From JAQTNA01 sp043743785 (GTDB lineage Bacteria > Pseudomonadota > Gammaproteobacteria > Burkholderiales > Rhodocyclaceae): a stretch of 64,000 bases of DNA. How positions within the stretch are numbered: the first letter of the stretch is position 1; every line of letters starts with the position of its first letter. The translations under genes were made by a program, and so were the position numbers. The notes under the pieces are model-generated. The model did no database searches and was not told the DNA's origin. It worked only from the letters and a program-made list of their open reading frames with translations. Positions 35,609 to 43,956 of this stretch are shown here, piece after piece. The stretch spans positions 11,762 through 75,761 of the forward strand of contig JAYTVW010000088.1 of assembly GCA_043743785.1 (NCBI GenBank). Direction: 5' to 3'.

Positions 35609-36148
35609 TTGTCCTCCTTTCGCTATTGCCCGCTCTGCGGGCAAGCCCTCTCCGATCTCGAACTGGCCGGGCGACAACGCCGGGCCTGTGCCGATTCAGC
35701 CTGCGGTTTTGTGCATTGGGACAACCCGCTGCCCGTGGTGGCGGCCCTGGTGGAATGGGAAGGCCGCATGGTCCTGGCGAGGAATGTTGCCTGGGCCGAG
35801 GGCAAGTTCGGGCTGATCACGGGTTTCCTGGAGCGGGACGAATCCCCTACGGATGCGGTCGCCCGGGAGGTCAAGGAAGAACTGGACCTGGATGCCTGCG
35901 CAGTGTCCCTCATCGGCGTCTATGCCTTCCCTGTCAAGAATGAGCTCATCGTTGCCTATCACGTTGTGGCTGCGGGGCACATCCAACTGAACGAAGAACT
36001 GGCGGAAATCCGGCTGGTGGAGCCGGGCCGCTTGAAGGCTTGGGATTACGGCACGGGTCATGCGGTGCGGGACTGGCTGGCGCGGCGAAGGAATGGAGTG
36101 GCTGTTCCCGTTTTTGGGGACAGGGGCTCTCCCCTTGTTCGGAAATGA
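35609..36148 (+). CDS. NUDIX hydrolase with N-terminal zinc ribbon
   Basis: About 179 residues. A zinc ribbon (CPLCG ... CADSACG) is followed by a Nudix domain whose box reads GFLERDESPTDAVAREVKEEL, supplying the metal-binding R-E-x2-E-E residues. Enzymes of this layout hydrolyse nucleoside diphosphate derivatives such as NADH or ADP-ribose. There is no ATG near the ribbon: TTG 35609 is the best-placed start, CTG 35597 is possible, and an upstream ATG at 35516 would translate the whole right arm of repeat copy C. The original start may have been altered by the repeat. Confidence 0.82.
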   Translation: MSSFRYCPLCGQALSDLELAGRQRRACADSACGFVHWDNPLPVVAALVEWEGRMVLARNVAWAEGKFGLITGFLERDESPTDAVAREVKEELDLDACAVSLIGVYAFPVKNELIVAYHVVAAGHIQLNEELAEIRLVEPGRLKAWDYGTGHAVRDWLARRRNGVAVPVFGDRGSPLVRK

Positions 36149-36185
36149 AGTTTTTCCGGCCCCCTTCGACGGCGTCCTGTTTTGT

Positions 36186-36872
36186 TTAGGGCGTATTGCC
36201 TTCCTTCTGATATTGAGGTGAACGTGGCCCATGAAGAATGCCATTCGACATTCCCGCCACAAGCAGACGATTGCTTGTGATGCCTGCAATCGGGTGGGAT
36301 CTATTCGTGGTGCTTTCAAGGATTTGACTTACAACCGCCTGAACCAGCATGCCGACCAATCCACCGCTCGAATTTCGGCCTTCAGCACTGGATGCGGTTG
36401 CAAGGCCCGACCACAACACCTGCTCTGTTCTAAGGTCGATCAGGCGCGCTTCGGCCGTCACCCGGCTCTCGCTGGAAATCACGTTATAGCTGGTACCGTA
36501 TTGCTTTACATTGATGTACAGAGCGGAATCCGCCCCGAAGATTTCACGTAATTTCTGAGCTTTAACCGCATGCATCTCCGAGGGATTGTTTAGCCCATTT
36601 TGACGAAATGTCTCATCTACCAAGCTGACTGGAAACACGTAATAACCAGACTCCGCCAGCGGTAATGTGACGTGGGACAGCATGCTATAAGTGGCAGCGA
36701 CATCGGGCGAGCTATTCAGGGGCGGAAGCACCAGAATTGAGGCTGGCCGGCTCTGTTTGAAATTCGTGTAGTCGTAAGGCTTTCGTGTCGCACAGCCTGT
36801 ACTCATTATGGCTATCAGAATGGCCAAATAACTGGCCTTGACAAAGCGCGCGCTTGGAATATTAAATCGCAT
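36186..36872 (-). CDS. DUF799 lipoprotein (GNA1162 family)
   Basis: A 228-residue predicted outer-membrane lipoprotein with a signal peptide and a lipobox ending STGC. The body matches the GNA1162/DUF799 family (ILVLPPLNSSPDVAATYSMLSHVTLPLAESGYYVFPV in outline), which resembles a TolB-like fold. Its start overlaps the end of the DUF4810 gene by 11 bases, so the three lipoprotein genes form one operon with CsgG-like first. The product probably joins an outer-membrane secretion or envelope complex. Base composition is clearly more AT-rich than the surrounding genes. Confidence 0.88.
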   Translation of the reverse strand: MRFNIPSARFVKASYLAILIAIMSTGCATRKPYDYTNFKQSRPASILVLPPLNSSPDVAATYSMLSHVTLPLAESGYYVFPVSLVDETFRQNGLNNPSEMHAVKAQKLREIFGADSALYINVKQYGTSYNVISSESRVTAEARLIDLRTEQVLWSGLATASSAEGRNSSGGLVGMLVQAVVSQILESTTNRSHPIAGITSNRLLVAGMSNGILHGPRSPQYQKEGNTP

Positions 36873-37251
36873 TCACTGCCCCTTGTTGAGTTTTCTTGAA
36901 CTTGCGTAGCAGGAAGTCCATGTACGTCGTTCCTTCCGGGTACAGTGTTTTTTCGGTCTCGAAATATTTTATCATTTTATCCTGATGGCCACTTTGGGCA
37001 TAAAGAATACCTAAATGTGCGTTATAGCCAGGCGGTACGGGTTTTCCTGCAGCACGTGCCTTTTCAAGCCCTGCCTCCAGGCTGGCAATCTGTTCTTCAG
37101 GCCCTTTGTCTTTCGTGAAGTGGCCATAAACTTGAGGTTGGTAGTCGCCCCAGTAATATAGCGATTGAGGCTTGGTGGCGCACCCCGCCAAAATCAGGGT
37201 GCCCACAATAAAAAGAGTCTTCAGGAGTTGTGTTGAGGAAGTGTGTTTCAT
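36862..37251 (-). CDS. DUF4810 lipoprotein
   Basis: A 129-residue lipoprotein with lipobox LAGC at residues ~19-22, followed by SLYYWGDYQPQVYGHF and a TPR-like helical part (NAHLGILYAQSGHQDKMIKYFE). DUF4810 proteins are consistently encoded between a CsgG-like and a DUF799 lipoprotein. I chose ATG 37251; a longer frame to 37467 would run back into the csgG-like gene. It is likely a structural partner of the other two lipoproteins. Confidence 0.88.
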   Translation of the reverse strand: MKHTSSTQLLKTLFIVGTLILAGCATKPQSLYYWGDYQPQVYGHFTKDKGPEEQIASLEAGLEKARAAGKPVPPGYNAHLGILYAQSGHQDKMIKYFETEKTLYPEGTTYMDFLLRKFKKTQQGAVNAI

Positions 37252-37267
37252 ATTTTTGTCTCCGAAT

Positions 37268-37957
37268 TTACTGCCCAGGCTGCCAAGCGCCGGAATGAAT
37301 TCCATCGACAAGATTATTGACGGCTTCGCGCATCGCGAGGTCAATAACCTTGCCGTTAAGGGTAGAGTCGTAGCTTGAGGTTCCGCCAAAGCCGATAATT
37401 TCCCGGCTGTCCAGGCTGTATTCGCCAGCACCTTGCGCGGAGAACACCACCTCGGAGGTTTGAACATTCACGACGTTCAGGCTTATCTTGGCGTAAGCAA
37501 CTTGCGATTTTCCCCGCCCAAGCAGACCGAATAATTGTTTGTCTCCGGTTTCTTTTCGGCCGAATTCGGTGACATCGCCTGTGACTACGAATGTCGCACC
37601 CTTGATGTTTTGAGCGGATTTTGCAAGGGCTGCCTCCTGCTTGATCTCTGACATGCTGTCGCGGTCCAGTACATTAAAGCGCCCAGACTGTTGGAGGTGT
37701 GTAATTAAAATGGTCTTCGCCTGGCTACCGAGGCGGTCTACACCATCGGAGAAGATGCCATGCATGAAATTGGATCGATTGTCAAATTTTCCGACAGAAA
37801 TCAGGCTGCGAGTACCTGTATAACGAGTAGAGGCAGAGGTGACCTTGGGTACTTCCAGTGTCCGAGACTGCTCCACGGCGCAGCCGGAAAGCAGTATTAC
37901 CGAGCTCAATAGAAAACCACTCGCAAATGATCCTGAAAATATATTTTTTTTTATCAT
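37268..37957 (-). CDS. CsgG/HfaB-family lipoprotein
   Basis: A 229-residue lipoprotein (lipobox LLSGC) of the CsgG family, whose founder forms the curli secretion channel. Family features include ISVGKFDNRS near 55, FNVLDRDSMSEIKQE and a C-terminal region IDLAMREAVNNLVDGI. No curlin or other csg genes accompany it; the operon instead has DUF4810 and DUF799 lipoproteins, a separate recurring trio. An AGAGG site lies nine bases before the ATG. Function is probably envelope-associated; the exported cargo is unknown. Confidence 0.88.
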   Translation of the reverse strand: MIKKNIFSGSFASGFLLSSVILLSGCAVEQSRTLEVPKVTSASTRYTGTRSLISVGKFDNRSNFMHGIFSDGVDRLGSQAKTILITHLQQSGRFNVLDRDSMSEIKQEAALAKSAQNIKGATFVVTGDVTEFGRKETGDKQLFGLLGRGKSQVAYAKISLNVVNVQTSEVVFSAQGAGEYSLDSREIIGFGGTSSYDSTLNGKVIDLAMREAVNNLVDGIHSGAWQPGQ

Positions 37958-38292
37958 CTAAATGGACCTCTACAGCGGTTAGGAAAAGAAATTGTTATCG
38001 AATATTCGAGGCATGGGCCGTGCAGCATGCTACGCCCATTCTTGGATCGTTGATATAGACCAAAGGTCATGTGAAGAGGTCCATATCTTGAACAAAGAGG
38101 CGCGCGGATTGGCCGGAAGAACTTGTCCCGGCCTCACGACACATATTGGAACTGCGCAGACAGGACGATGCACGGACGTGCTTTCCGTTTATGTTTTTTG
38201 CTGCGATTTTATTTGAAGTGAGTCACTGTGGCGGGTCTGGTAATCTCAGTGCAGAAACAAGGCTAAGTGTCTGTTATCAATATCAGAACGCT
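37958..38292. other. AT-richer gap without a gene
   Basis: This 335-base stretch upstream of the lipoprotein operon has no credible gene. It holds an FNR-like site with one mismatch (TTGAT-ATAG-ACCAA, 38050-38063) and an overlapping inverted repeat (GATATAGACC 38052-38061 with GGTCCATATC 38078-38087). Both could control the csgG-like operon. Confidence 0.5.
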
Positions 38293-38712
38293 TTAGCTGC
38301 CGCCAGCGTTTTCCCGGTGGCGGATGTAGTCGGCGTACTGGCGATCCACCATGGCGATGTGGAAAGTCAGCCAGTCGCTGATGAAGCGCAGCAGTTCCAG
38401 GCCGACGGTTTCACCGGCGGCGATCTTGTTGCTCAGGTCTTCCACCTTGGCATAGAACTGGGCGTGGCTCTCCTGGTGGGCCTGCAGGGCCGGGTAGCCG
38501 TGGCTCGCCATGAGGGCTTCTTCTTCGCCGAAGTGAGCGTGGGCATAGTCTTCCAGGTCGAAGACCACACCTTCGATTTCGGGCAGGGCCTGGTGCGAGA
38601 CGAGGCCTTTCCAGACTTTGTTGATCAGGTCGAGCAGCACCTTGTGCTGGTCGTCCATGTCTTGCAAGCCGATGGAGAGGCTGTCACTCCAGGCGATATA
38701 GTCTTTTGACAT
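38293..38712 (-). CDS. Bacteriohemerythrin
   Basis: A 139-residue four-helix oxygen-binding protein with a di-iron site. The ligands are all present: H23 (DDQHK), H60 and E64 (HAHFGEEE), H79 and H83 (QAHQESH), and H118 with D123 (HIAMVD). Single-domain bacteriohemerythrins bind or deliver oxygen in microaerobic bacteria. An AGGAAAAGGACA ribosome site precedes ATG 38712. It is transcribed alone. The FNR-type regulator and cytochrome nearby fit a life with changing oxygen. Confidence 0.95.
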   Translation of the reverse strand: MSKDYIAWSDSLSIGLQDMDDQHKVLLDLINKVWKGLVSHQALPEIEGVVFDLEDYAHAHFGEEEALMASHGYPALQAHQESHAQFYAKVEDLSNKIAAGETVGLELLRFISDWLTFHIAMVDRQYADYIRHRENAGGS

Positions 38713-38849
38713 TGTCCTTTTCCTGTTGCGGGGCAATACGCGACGAACCGTAATTCAGTGCTGCCGGCGTGTCAAGAAATCAAAAGGTCTAGCCCCTTGT
38801 GGCCAAATGACTCTTTCTTGGCCGGGCTGGGGCTTGCCTGATGGTGGTG

Positions 38850-40079
38850 TCAGGCTTCCTGCCCGATGTTGTTGGCCCAGGCCAGGGCGCTGGCGAGGCT
38901 GCGGTTGATGCTTGCCGCATCCAGGCCGTCCGGCAGCAGGTCCAGCAGGGCCAGGCCCTGGCTGTCCTCCAGCGTCTCGGTTAGATCCAGCAGGCAGCCC
39001 AGGGTTCCCTCCCGGTGCAGCAAGGCAGCATGGACATCCGCCGTGATGGGCAAGCCCTTCAGCACTTCGTTCATGGGTAGACCCAGCAGCGTTGGCATTA
39101 GGGACATGATGCCGGTCATGAAGGCCTGGTCCGCCAGCTTGCCGCCCATGGCCTCGGCAAGAAGTTCCATGAAGCGCCCCCGGGTGGCGGCCAGCTGCAT
39201 GAGAGGATTGCTGGCGCTCCCCGAGGAAGGGCTGGAATACATGAGCAGTTGCAACCAGCGCTGCAACTGGCGCCGCCCGAGTACCGTGATGGCCTGGCGC
39301 AGGGAGGTGATTTTCACCTTGAGGCCGCTGGCGGCGGAATTGGTCAGGCGCATGAGATTCAGGCTCAGGCCCGGTTCCGGCTTGAGGGCCTTTTCCAGGT
39401 CGGTGGAGTCCGCATCTCCCAGCAACAGGCCGAACACCCGCATGAGGGTCAGCTCCGAGGTGGAGAGTTTCTTGCCGGTGATAATGGTGGGCTTGGCGAA
39501 GTAATAGCCCTGGAACAGTTCGTAGCCCAAGTCCATGAGCAGGGCCGCCTGTGCCCGGCTGTCCACCTTTTCCGCCAGCAGGCGCACCGGCCATTCTTTG
39601 AGGGCGCGGGTGATCTGGGCCAGTTGTGCCGTGGAGAGGGGCTGCACATCCACTTTGACGATGTCCACAATGGGCAGCAGGGGGCGGTATTTTTCTTCTT
39701 CGCCGATGAAATCATCCAGGGCCAGGGTGAAACCCAGGGCCTTCAGACCCTTGCAGCGTTCCAGCAACTCAGGCGTGACGGGCACGGTTTCCAGGATTTC
39801 CAGCACGATCTTGCCACAGGGCAGGGCCTCCAGCGGGTCCGACATGAGCAGGTGCTCGTCCACATTGATGAAGCCCTGGTAAGGCCCCAGGGCTGCCTCC
39901 ACGCCGAAGGAGGAGAAGACGTGGCTGATGACCGTGGCGGTGGCCGCCATGTCGTCGGCGATGAGCGCGTGATTCTGTTTGCTGGATCGGAACAGCAGTT
40001 CGTAGGCGACGAGTTGTTCCTGACGATTCAGGATGGGCTGGCGGCCGACGAAGATATCGTCAATGGAGTCTGAAGGCAT
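38850..40079 (-). CDS. EAL-HDOD signalling protein
   Basis: A 409-residue cytosolic protein. The N-terminal EAL-like domain (to ~200) reads ELL in place of EAL but keeps counterparts of several metal-binding residues (FINVD, LEILE, ALDDF, VKVD, AEKV). The C-terminal HDOD domain (about 205-400) reads LTLMRVFGLLLGDAD onward. YuxH/CdgJ-type proteins of this layout regulate motility and surface behaviour; many have lost c-di-GMP hydrolysis. Whether this one is active is uncertain. It is a single-gene unit. Confidence 0.88.
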   Translation of the reverse strand: MPSDSIDDIFVGRQPILNRQEQLVAYELLFRSSKQNHALIADDMAATATVISHVFSSFGVEAALGPYQGFINVDEHLLMSDPLEALPCGKIVLEILETVPVTPELLERCKGLKALGFTLALDDFIGEEEKYRPLLPIVDIVKVDVQPLSTAQLAQITRALKEWPVRLLAEKVDSRAQAALLMDLGYELFQGYYFAKPTIITGKKLSTSELTLMRVFGLLLGDADSTDLEKALKPEPGLSLNLMRLTNSAASGLKVKITSLRQAITVLGRRQLQRWLQLLMYSSPSSGSASNPLMQLAATRGRFMELLAEAMGGKLADQAFMTGIMSLMPTLLGLPMNEVLKGLPITADVHAALLHREGTLGCLLDLTETLEDSQGLALLDLLPDGLDAASINRSLASALAWANNIGQEA

Positions 40080-40113
40080 GACGGCTTATCGGCAGGGCTA
40101 CCGGTTTCTTGAT

Positions 40114-40139
40114 GTAGGCCGGAACTTGTTCCGACCTAC
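40114..40139. repeat. REP-like palindrome at the 3' end of the DUF455 gene
   Basis: GTAGGCCGGAA and TTCCGACCTAC form an 11-bp stem with one mismatch and a CTTG loop. The element overlaps the stop codon of the DUF455 gene and lies between it and the EAL-HDOD gene. Confidence 0.75.
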
Positions 40140-40930
40140 ACGCCAAACGAGATAATTTCTTCTGCCGTGAAGCCGGCCAAGAGGCGTGCCTCCTGGTTGA
40201 AGGGCCCTCGGGGCAGGGGCAGCGCGTGGTCCGCCAGCAGTTGGCGGAAAGTCGCTTCGGCGGGCAGTCCCCGTTCCGCGCACAGGCGGCGGAACCAGCG
40301 GTCTCCCAGGGCCACGTGGCCCACTTCGTCCTTGAGGATGCGCTCCAGCACCGCGACCGCGCCATCATCGCCAATGCCGCGAAATTTATTCATGATGGCG
40401 GGGGTCACGTCCAGGCCCCGGGCTTCCATCAGGCGCGGCAGCAGGGCCATGCGGGTGAGCAGATCGTGTTCCGATTTGCGCGCCAGATCCCATAAGCCGG
40501 CATGGGCCGGGAAATCCCCGTAGTCGTAGCCCTGGTGGCGCAACTGCTGGCGTACGAGGGCGAAGTGCTGTACTTCTTCCCAGTCCACCTCCAGCCAGCC
40601 CCGATAGTAATCATCGGGCAGGCCGCGGAAGCGCCAGGCGGCGTCCAGGGCCAGGTTGATGGCGGTGAATTCGATATGGGCAATGGCGTGCAGCATGGCG
40701 GCCCGCCCCTCGGCACGGCCGAGTTTGCGCTGATTGAGTTCCTGAGGCGGCACCAGGGCGGGCTTTTCGGGGCGCCCCGGGTCTGTCACCGATACCACCG
40801 GGCACGCTGCCGCATCATTATCGAGCCGGCCGGCGATATAGTCTTTCCAGAGGGTATCCACCGCGCTGAGCTTGGCGTCCACCGCCTCGCACATGAGGCA
40901 GTCGAAGGTTCGCTGAAAGAATCCGGCCAT
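40136..40930 (-). CDS. DUF455 ferritin-like protein
   Basis: A 264-residue protein of the DUF455 family, related to ferritin-like di-iron oxygenases such as MiaE. Likely iron ligands lie in AIAHIEFTAINLALD, WEEVQHFALV and KDEVGHVALGDRW, giving the paired E and E-x2-H pattern. The start ATG 40930 gives MAGFFQRTFDCLMC, and a longer frame to 40999 is not needed. The reaction is not known; hydroxylation of a modified tRNA base is suggested by the MiaE relationship only. Confidence 0.85.
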   Translation of the reverse strand: MAGFFQRTFDCLMCEAVDAKLSAVDTLWKDYIAGRLDNDAAACPVVSVTDPGRPEKPALVPPQELNQRKLGRAEGRAAMLHAIAHIEFTAINLALDAAWRFRGLPDDYYRGWLEVDWEEVQHFALVRQQLRHQGYDYGDFPAHAGLWDLARKSEHDLLTRMALLPRLMEARGLDVTPAIMNKFRGIGDDGAVAVLERILKDEVGHVALGDRWFRRLCAERGLPAEATFRQLLADHALPLPRGPFNQEARLLAGFTAEEIISFGV

Positions 40931-41026
40931 GGTGAAGTCGAGAGTGTATAAGGCGGGTTTTAACCCGATAATTTTTAGGAGCAGCGGCCAGAGGTGCACC
41001 CTCGGGCTGGCGGCTGATAGACCGGA

Positions 41027-41458
41027 TCAGTGCAGGATGCGCGGGCCATCCTCGGTTGCTTCCTGCTGGATGGGCACGGGGGAGGCGTGATGGGACAGCA
41101 TGCGCCAGCCTTCACTGCCCTTGTGATAGACGTTGGTGGCTGTCACCGGCGGGAAGTTGCGGGCTTCGCCCGGGACAAAGAATTGCTCCATGACCCAGGA
41201 CACGGCCAGCATCAACCCTTCCGTGCGCACCTCGCCACTGCAGCGCACCTGCATCTTGCGCGCCTGCTGGAATATCTGGCGCCAGGATTCCCGTACGGCG
41301 GCGCTGCCCACCAGGCGCACGCCGCCGGGATGAGTGCAGACGATTTCCTCGTCTTCCGCCCAGACGCCCATCATGGCCTCCAGGTCGGCTCGTTCCAGGG
41401 CATCGTAGAAGGCAGCTTCCGCTTCCTGGGGCGTGGTGAAGAAGGGGCGGGTGGCCAT
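41027..41458 (-). CDS. NTF2/SnoaL-like protein
   Basis: A 143-residue protein with the cone-shaped NTF2/SnoaL fold: ATPQEAEAAFYDALERADLEAMMGVW-type helices, then EEIVCTHPGG and strands ending VTATNVYHKG and WRMLSHHASPVP. The W-H-H-S near the end is typical of the DUF4440/SnoaL-like group. It begins three bases after the waaF stop and is likely co-transcribed with it. A ligand-binding or small catalytic role is possible; no specific function can be assigned. Confidence 0.85.
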   Translation of the reverse strand: MATRPFFTTPQEAEAAFYDALERADLEAMMGVWAEDEEIVCTHPGGVRLVGSAAVRESWRQIFQQARKMQVRCSGEVRTEGLMLAVSWVMEQFFVPGEARNFPPVTATNVYHKGSEGWRMLSHHASPVPIQQEATEDGPRILH

Positions 41459-41460
41459 GC

Positions 41461-42591
41461 TCAGGGTTCCAGGAATTCGTTCATGGCAGCAAGGACGGCT
41501 TCGGGGCGCAGGTCGTTCAGGCATTTGAAATGACCCAGGGGGCATTCCCGCTTGAAGCAGGGGCTGCATTCCAGCTTGAGGGACAGGACGCGGGCCTTGT
41601 CCGACAGGGGCGGGGTGTAGCCCGGGCTGCTGGAGCCGAAGAGGGCCACCAGGGGCCGGCCGAGGGCTGCGGAGACGTGCATCAGGCCGGAATCGTTGCT
41701 GACCACCAGGGCTGCGGCGGCCAGCAGGTCTACCGCCTGGTCCAGGCTGGTGCGGCCGCAGAGATTGATGACGGCACCCGGGGCGGCGGCAGCGATTTCC
41801 GCAGCGATGGGGGCGTCCTTCTTGCCGCCCACCAGCCACACCGGCTGGCCGCGCTCTGCCAGCAGGCGGGCCAGGGCCGCGAAATGGGCGCTGGGCCAGC
41901 GCTTGGCCGGGCCGAACTCGGCGCCGGGGCAGAAGGCCACGGGGGCGGGGGTGGTGTTTAGCCCCAGACTGGACAGGGTGCGGGCCACGGCGGCCGGATC
42001 GGCCTGCATGCGCGGATTGGGCAGGGGCCGCGGCAGGGGCGCGCCGGGGGCTTCCGCCAGTTGGGCGTAGCGCTCCACCTGCAGGGGTGTCTTGCCGGTG
42101 TCCAGGTGATGCACCTCGTTTATCAGTCCGAAACGCATCTCCCCCTTGAAACCGATGCGGCGGGGGATGCCCGAGAACCAGGGCACCAGGGCCGACTTCA
42201 AGGAATTGGGCAGGACATAGACGGCGTCATAGCCCCGGGCCGCCAGTTCCCGGCCGAGACGCCAGCGGGCCTTGAGATTGAGCTCGCCGTGGCCGAAGGG
42301 ATTGTCCAGTACGCCGTCCACTTCCGGCATGCGCTTCAATACGGCGGCCACATAAGGGGGCGCCAGGACGTCGATGCGGGCATCCGGGTGATATTGGCGC
42401 AGCCGCATGAACAAAGGCTGGGCCGCCACCGTGTCGCCTATCCAGGAGGGGGCGACGATGAGAATTCGTGAGGGGTGAGGGGTGAGGGGTGAGGGGTGGT
42501 CCGTGCCAGTTTGACGTGCGAAGCTTTCCCCGGCCGTTTGATGTGCGTTCAGACCGGAGAGGGGGCGAGGGTTTTTCTCCTCACTCCTCAC
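41461..42591 (-). CDS. waaF: Lipopolysaccharide heptosyltransferase II
   Basis: A glycosyltransferase family 9 enzyme that adds the second heptose to the inner core of lipopolysaccharide. The conserved beginning is RILIVAPSWIGDTVAAQPLF, and the C-terminal domain has FCPGAEFGPAKRWP, LVGGKKDAPIA and SNDSGLMHVSAALGRPLVALFGSS. No ATG precedes the core: the nearest in-frame initiator is GTG 42591, which would add ~40 residues partly encoded by GTGAGGG repeats. ATT or CTG starts nearer the core are alternatives. The repeat seems to have replaced the native start. An NTF2-like gene follows. Confidence 0.88.
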   Translation of the reverse strand: MRSEEKNPRPLSGLNAHQTAGESFARQTGTDHPSPLTPHPSRILIVAPSWIGDTVAAQPLFMRLRQYHPDARIDVLAPPYVAAVLKRMPEVDGVLDNPFGHGELNLKARWRLGRELAARGYDAVYVLPNSLKSALVPWFSGIPRRIGFKGEMRFGLINEVHHLDTGKTPLQVERYAQLAEAPGAPLPRPLPNPRMQADPAAVARTLSSLGLNTTPAPVAFCPGAEFGPAKRWPSAHFAALARLLAERGQPVWLVGGKKDAPIAAEIAAAAPGAVINLCGRTSLDQAVDLLAAAALVVSNDSGLMHVSAALGRPLVALFGSSSPGYTPPLSDKARVLSLKLECSPCFKRECPLGHFKCLNDLRPEAVLAAMNEFLEP

Positions 42592-42630
42592 CCCTCACTC
42601 CTCACACTTTTCAAACACTCACTCCTCACG
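42468..42630. repeat. Heptamer-repeat inverted element over the waaF start
   Basis: Four tandem GTGAGGG units (42468-42495) face CTCACTC/CTCACCC units (42578-42605 and 42617-42630) across a ~80-base centre. The 7-bp period, two-base variation (GGG/GGA) and inverted layout define a family also seen at 42909 and 51304. Confidence 0.85.
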
Positions 42631-42638
42631 CCCTTCAT

Positions 42639-42839
42639 TCAATGATGCCCTTTGGGGGCGTCGCCGGTGAAGGTGTAGGTGGTGCCGCAGTAGGGGCACA
42701 CGGTACTACCGGTCTTCAGCACGTCGAGGAAGACGCGGGGATGCCGGGACCACAGGGGGGAATCGGGTAGGGGGCAGTGCAGGGGCAGCTCGTGGGCCGT
42801 GACAGCGACGGCGCGGGAAGTGTCTTTGGTGTCAGCCAT
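42639..42839 (-). CDS. Zinc-finger (CHCC) protein
   Basis: A 66-residue protein with the zf-CHCC zinc site C22, H33, C48 and C51 (HCPLPDSPLWSRHP ... CPYCGTTY). The family is related to the NDUFS6 zinc subunit of respiratory complex I. In betaproteobacteria it commonly sits next to ilvE and LPS genes. It lies between ilvE and waaF on the same strand, separated from each by heptamer repeats. Role unknown. Confidence 0.88.
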   Translation of the reverse strand: MADTKDTSRAVAVTAHELPLHCPLPDSPLWSRHPRVFLDVLKTGSTVCPYCGTTYTFTGDAPKGHH

Positions 42840-42908
42840 GGTCGTTCCAGTTGGGGTTCGCGTGGGCAGAGGTATAGCAGAACGAGGAGGCGGAGTGGAG
42901 GGGCATTT

Positions 42909-42937
42909 ACTCCTCACCCCTCACCCCTCACTCCTCA
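42909..42937. repeat. Heptamer repeat after ilvE
   Basis: Four tandem CTCACCC/CTCACTC-type units lie directly after the ilvE stop on the minus strand. They match the family at 42468-42630. Confidence 0.8.
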
Positions 42938-42945
42938 CGAATCAT

Positions 42946-43866
42946 TCAGACGTGGGTCAGCCAGTCGGCGTGGGCCGGCACCCTGCCGTTCACCACGTCG
43001 AAGAACATGCTTTGCAGCTGGGTGGTCACCGGGCCGCGACGGCCGGCGCCGATCTGCCGGTTGTCCAGTTCCCGGATGGGCGTGACCTCGGCGGCGGTGC
43101 CGGTGAAGAAGGCCTCGTCGGCGCAATACACTTCGTCCCGGGTGATGCGCTTTTCGATGACCTGGATGCCCAGTTCATCGGCCAGGGTCAGCACCGTGGC
43201 CCGGGTAATGCCTTCCAGGCAGGAGGTCAGGTCCGGTGTGTACAGCTTGCCGTTCTTGACGATGAACATGTTCTCGCCGGCACCTTCGGCCACGTAGCCG
43301 TCCACATCCAGCAGCAGGGCTTCGTCGTAGCCGTCGTGAGCCACTTCCTGATGCGCCAGAATGGAGTTGGTGTAGGTGCCCACGGACTTCGAACGGCACA
43401 TGTTGATGTTCACATGGTGGCGCGTGAAACTGGACGTCTTGACCCGGATACCCTTTTCCATGCCTTCGGCGCCCAGATAGGCGCCCCAGGGCCAGGCGGC
43501 CACGGCCACGTGGGTGGACAGGGCCGTGGCGGCGATGCCCATGGCTTCCGAACCGTAGAAGACGATGGGCCGGATGTAGCAGGATTCCAGCTTGTTCTCC
43601 CGCACCACGGACTTGTGGGCTTCCATGATGGTTTCCCGGTCAAAGGGCATTTTCATCTGGAAGATGTGGGCGGAGTTGAACAGCCGCTCCGTGTGCTCCT
43701 TGAGACGGAAGATGGCAGTGCCGTCGACGGTCTTGTAGGCGCGCACGCCCTCGAATACGCCCATGCCGTAGTGCAGGGTGTGGGTGAGGACATGGGTGGT
43801 GGCATTGCGCCAAGGCACGAGCTTACCGTCGTGCCAGATGAAACCGTCGCGGTCGTCCATCGACAT
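42946..43866 (-). CDS. ilvE: Branched-chain amino acid aminotransferase
   Basis: A 306-residue fold-type IV PLP enzyme that transaminates Leu, Ile and Val. The N terminus reads GMGVFEGVRAY, the PLP lysine is K160 in CRSKSVGTYTNSIL, and the cofactor-binding stretch is VAEGAGENMF. The end has FFTGTAAEVTPI. The start ATG 43866 (a second ATG is two codons later) gives the normal length; a much longer frame upstream would overlap nudJ. It diverges from nudJ. Confidence 0.95.
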   Translation of the reverse strand: MSMDDRDGFIWHDGKLVPWRNATTHVLTHTLHYGMGVFEGVRAYKTVDGTAIFRLKEHTERLFNSAHIFQMKMPFDRETIMEAHKSVVRENKLESCYIRPIVFYGSEAMGIAATALSTHVAVAAWPWGAYLGAEGMEKGIRVKTSSFTRHHVNINMCRSKSVGTYTNSILAHQEVAHDGYDEALLLDVDGYVAEGAGENMFIVKNGKLYTPDLTSCLEGITRATVLTLADELGIQVIEKRITRDEVYCADEAFFTGTAAEVTPIRELDNRQIGAGRRGPVTTQLQSMFFDVVNGRVPAHADWLTHV

Positions 43867-43956
43867 GGTTTGAGTCTCCAGGCTGCTTTTAGGAAGCGCG
43901 CATTTTAGCGCATTTGGCGAGTGGGCGTCGTTCGTCGAAGCATGGACAGATGGGGG

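Noticed and set aside
37268..37957. Curli (csg) operon
   Set aside because: Only the CsgG-like protein is present; curlin and other csg genes are missing and the neighbours are DUF4810/DUF799 lipoproteins.
42468..42630. CRISPR-like array in the GTGAGGG repeats
   Set aside because: Units are 7 bp with no spacers, arranged as an inverted pair, and there are no cas genes.
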